From NCBI GenBank assembly GCA_963809385.1, contig CAWEJL010000007.1:124001-188000 (forward strand): DNA of 64,000 bases, in the 5' to 3' direction. The position numbers were made by a program, and so were the translations under genes. The notes below the pieces were generated by a model, which saw only the letters and a program-made list of their open reading frames with translations, was not told where the DNA came from and searched no databases. Positions 62,500 to 64,000 of the stretch are shown piece by piece. This DNA is from JAKAIY01 sp963809385. Lineage in GTDB: Bacteria; Chloroflexota; Ktedonobacteria; Ktedonobacterales; JADMIN01. Every line of letters starts with the position of its first letter. The first letter of the stretch is position 1.

Positions 62500-64000
62500 T
62501 TGACGAAGCAGCTCCGCCTGGCGTCAGCCGCGCTGACTGACATCGGACGCAAGCGTGAACGGAATCAGGACAACGTAACCAGTCACGTCCCTCCTGAGCC
62601 GGATCTCTTTGAGGAAAAGGGCGCCCTGTTCGTTGTTTGCGACGGGATGGGTGGGCACGCCGCTGGTGAGGTAGCCTCTGAGCTGGGAGTCCAGACGATC
62701 CGCGAGGTGTATTTCACCACGCGCGGTCAGGACGTCATCAGCTCCATCGCCCAGGCGGTCAAATCAGCCAACGACGCAATCTATTCCACCGCGCGCTCGA
62801 CGGTCGAGTACGGAGGGATGGGCACGACCTGCGTCGCGCTGGTCGTCGCCGGTGGCCGGGGCTATATCGTCAATATTGGCGATAGCCGCGCCTACATCCT
62901 GCGCGACGGCCAGATGCGCCAGGTGACGCAGGACCACTCGTGGGTGGCCGAGCAGGTGCGCGGCGGCATCCTCTCCGAGCAGCAGGCGCGGGTGCATGCG
63001 CACCGCAACGTGATTACCCGCAGCCTCGGCACCCAGCCCAGCATCACCGCTGACCTCTTTGTCGAGACGCTGCATGATGGCGATCGTGTGCTGCTTTGCA
63101 GTGACGGTTTGCATGGCTACGTCGAGGAAGACGCGATCTATCAGGAGCTGAGCGCGCAGCCCTCACCTGAGACGACGGCGCGCAACCTGATAGACATGGC
63201 CAATGCGAACGGCGGCCCTGACAACATTACCGCTGTCGTGGTGGATGTGCTGGAAGCCCCCGAAGTCACCGAGCCCGTTCCCCTGCCGCCGAACGCGACC
63301 ACTCCCATCGAGGAGGGCGAGACGCAGCCGCTGCCGGTTCCCCCCGGCGCGCCAGTAGCCGCTCCGGCGGCGGCGTTCGCGGCTGGGGTCGCGCAGGGCA
63401 AGACACCAGACGTCTCTATGAAATCCAAAAAGGCGCGCGGTCGGCGCGGCGGGACGGGACTGCTTCTGCTGCGGGTTCTCGAAGTCGCCGCGTTGGTTCT
63501 GATCGCTTTCAGCGTCTGGTACGCGGGCTTTGGCCCGCTCGCGACGCAGCGCCAGGCGGACCAGCGCACGCAGACCACGCTCGTCGCAAGCGCAGACCAC
63601 CGCCCGCACGTCGTCATCGCAGAACCCGACCGACGCGCTGCAATCGCTGGCGACCGCGCGCACTACGCTGCTGGCCGATATGGCCAATCCCGCGCTCGAT
63701 CCGTCGGTTCGCGCGCAGGCGCAGGCGTTCCTTGACGTGCAGTTCGCGTCGGCGGTGCAGGCGGCTCTCCTGCGCTACGACGCCGCCGCCGGCATCTCCC
63801 ATCTGGCGATGAATACCGTCATCACCTACACGCTGTCATGTTCCACGCCCGGCTCTACCACCCCGGTGACGCTCGGCTCGCTGTCATCGCTGGTCGCGCT
63901 CTCGGCGCCCACTGGCAAGCCGCCGATCGTCGCGGGCGCTCAGCTGCTCTACGCTGTGAGCGGTGGCGCGCTCTACGAGATCACGATCGCGCTTGACGCG
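62500..64000 (+). CDS. PP2C-type Ser/Thr phosphatase with membrane helix and exported tail (partial, one frame break)
   Basis: The phosphatase domain (about 5-255) has DIGRKRERNQDN, FVVCDGMGGHAAGEVASELG, GGMGTTCVALVV, NIGDSRAYILRDGQMRQVTQDHSW, ITRSLG, LLCSDGLHGYVEE and GGPDNITAVVVDV, so the metal-binding Asp residues are all there. After a Pro-rich linker comes one helix (VLEVAALVLIAFSVWYAGFG). Near 63590 the frame changes and an exported stretch (DALQSLATARTTLLADMANP, SGGALYEITIALDA) runs to the right edge. The TTG start follows GGGAGAGAG. It probably removes phosphate from proteins of a Ser/Thr kinase system; no kinase is nearby in the window. Confidence 0.85.

Overview
The window is a GC-rich (roughly two thirds G+C by eye) bacterial chromosome segment. 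The best guess is a member of the Chloroflexota. Pointers are the order clpC, radA, yacL, ispD, the ATC-specifier T-box leader before an isoleucyl-tRNA synthetase with GVHHA and GMHKS variants of the signature motifs, an ANTAR response regulator, RicT, and ECF sigma / zinc-finger anti-sigma loci with exported beta-propeller tails. The class cannot be fixed from sequence alone. No rRNA, tRNA or CRISPR array was found.

Layout. 0-11 kb: end of a nuclease-like gene, a broken sigma/anti-sigma pair, ANTAR regulator, RicT, SUKH and GNAT genes, a flavin monooxygenase, DoxX and an old yellow enzyme. 11-15.4 kb: an intact ECF sigma / anti-sigma / propeller cassette bracketed by two copies of a composite repeat, then purU and tag. 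15.4-21.6 kb: a scar region with phage-type terminase genes (TerS, TerL), a duplicated TerL tail, half of a second propeller gene, and a large proline-rich membrane protein in three ORF pieces. 21.7-28.1 kb: Ile T-box, an AlaX-like editing protein, ileS, and a decayed gene followed by a second copy of the ileS 3' end. 28.4-34.4 kb: CoA-disulfide reductase-rhodanese, SMP-30 lactonase, G6PDH and a PrxQ peroxiredoxin. 34.6-41.3 kb: peptide ABC transporter (two permeases and a binding protein, no ATPases), IclR regulator and gamma-glutamyltransferase; iclR and ggt share an 11-bp operator-like word. 41.5-48 kb: an ABM protein, a 360-bp cluster of hairpins, a molybdopterin oxidoreductase, Uma2, a DprE1/DprE2-like pair. 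47.6-55.8 kb: ispD, yacL, radA and clpC, the order known from Firmicutes, interrupted by a hydrolase and a toxin-antitoxin pair flanked by 25-bp direct repeats. 55.8-64 kb: citrate synthase, a large sensor kinase, Sua5 and a membrane PP2C phosphatase running off the end.

Two genome-wide themes stand out. First, at least eleven intergenic sites carry short hairpins with AT-rich centres and GC arms that differ from site to site yet stay complementary, often next to a GCGCACG or GGCTACG tag. Second, many otherwise good genes are broken by one-base frame changes (the sigma and anti-sigma genes near 2 kb, ileS four times, zwf, ggt, the DprE1-like gene, the PP2C gene). This is most simply explained by indel errors in the assembly, so those genes are annotated across the breaks.

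The features most worth checking are the hairpin cluster at 41.85-42.21 kb, the repeat-flanked toxin-antitoxin insertion, the duplicated ileS tail with only synonymous differences, the TerL duplication scar, and the IspD-like protein that lacks the usual catalytic residues.
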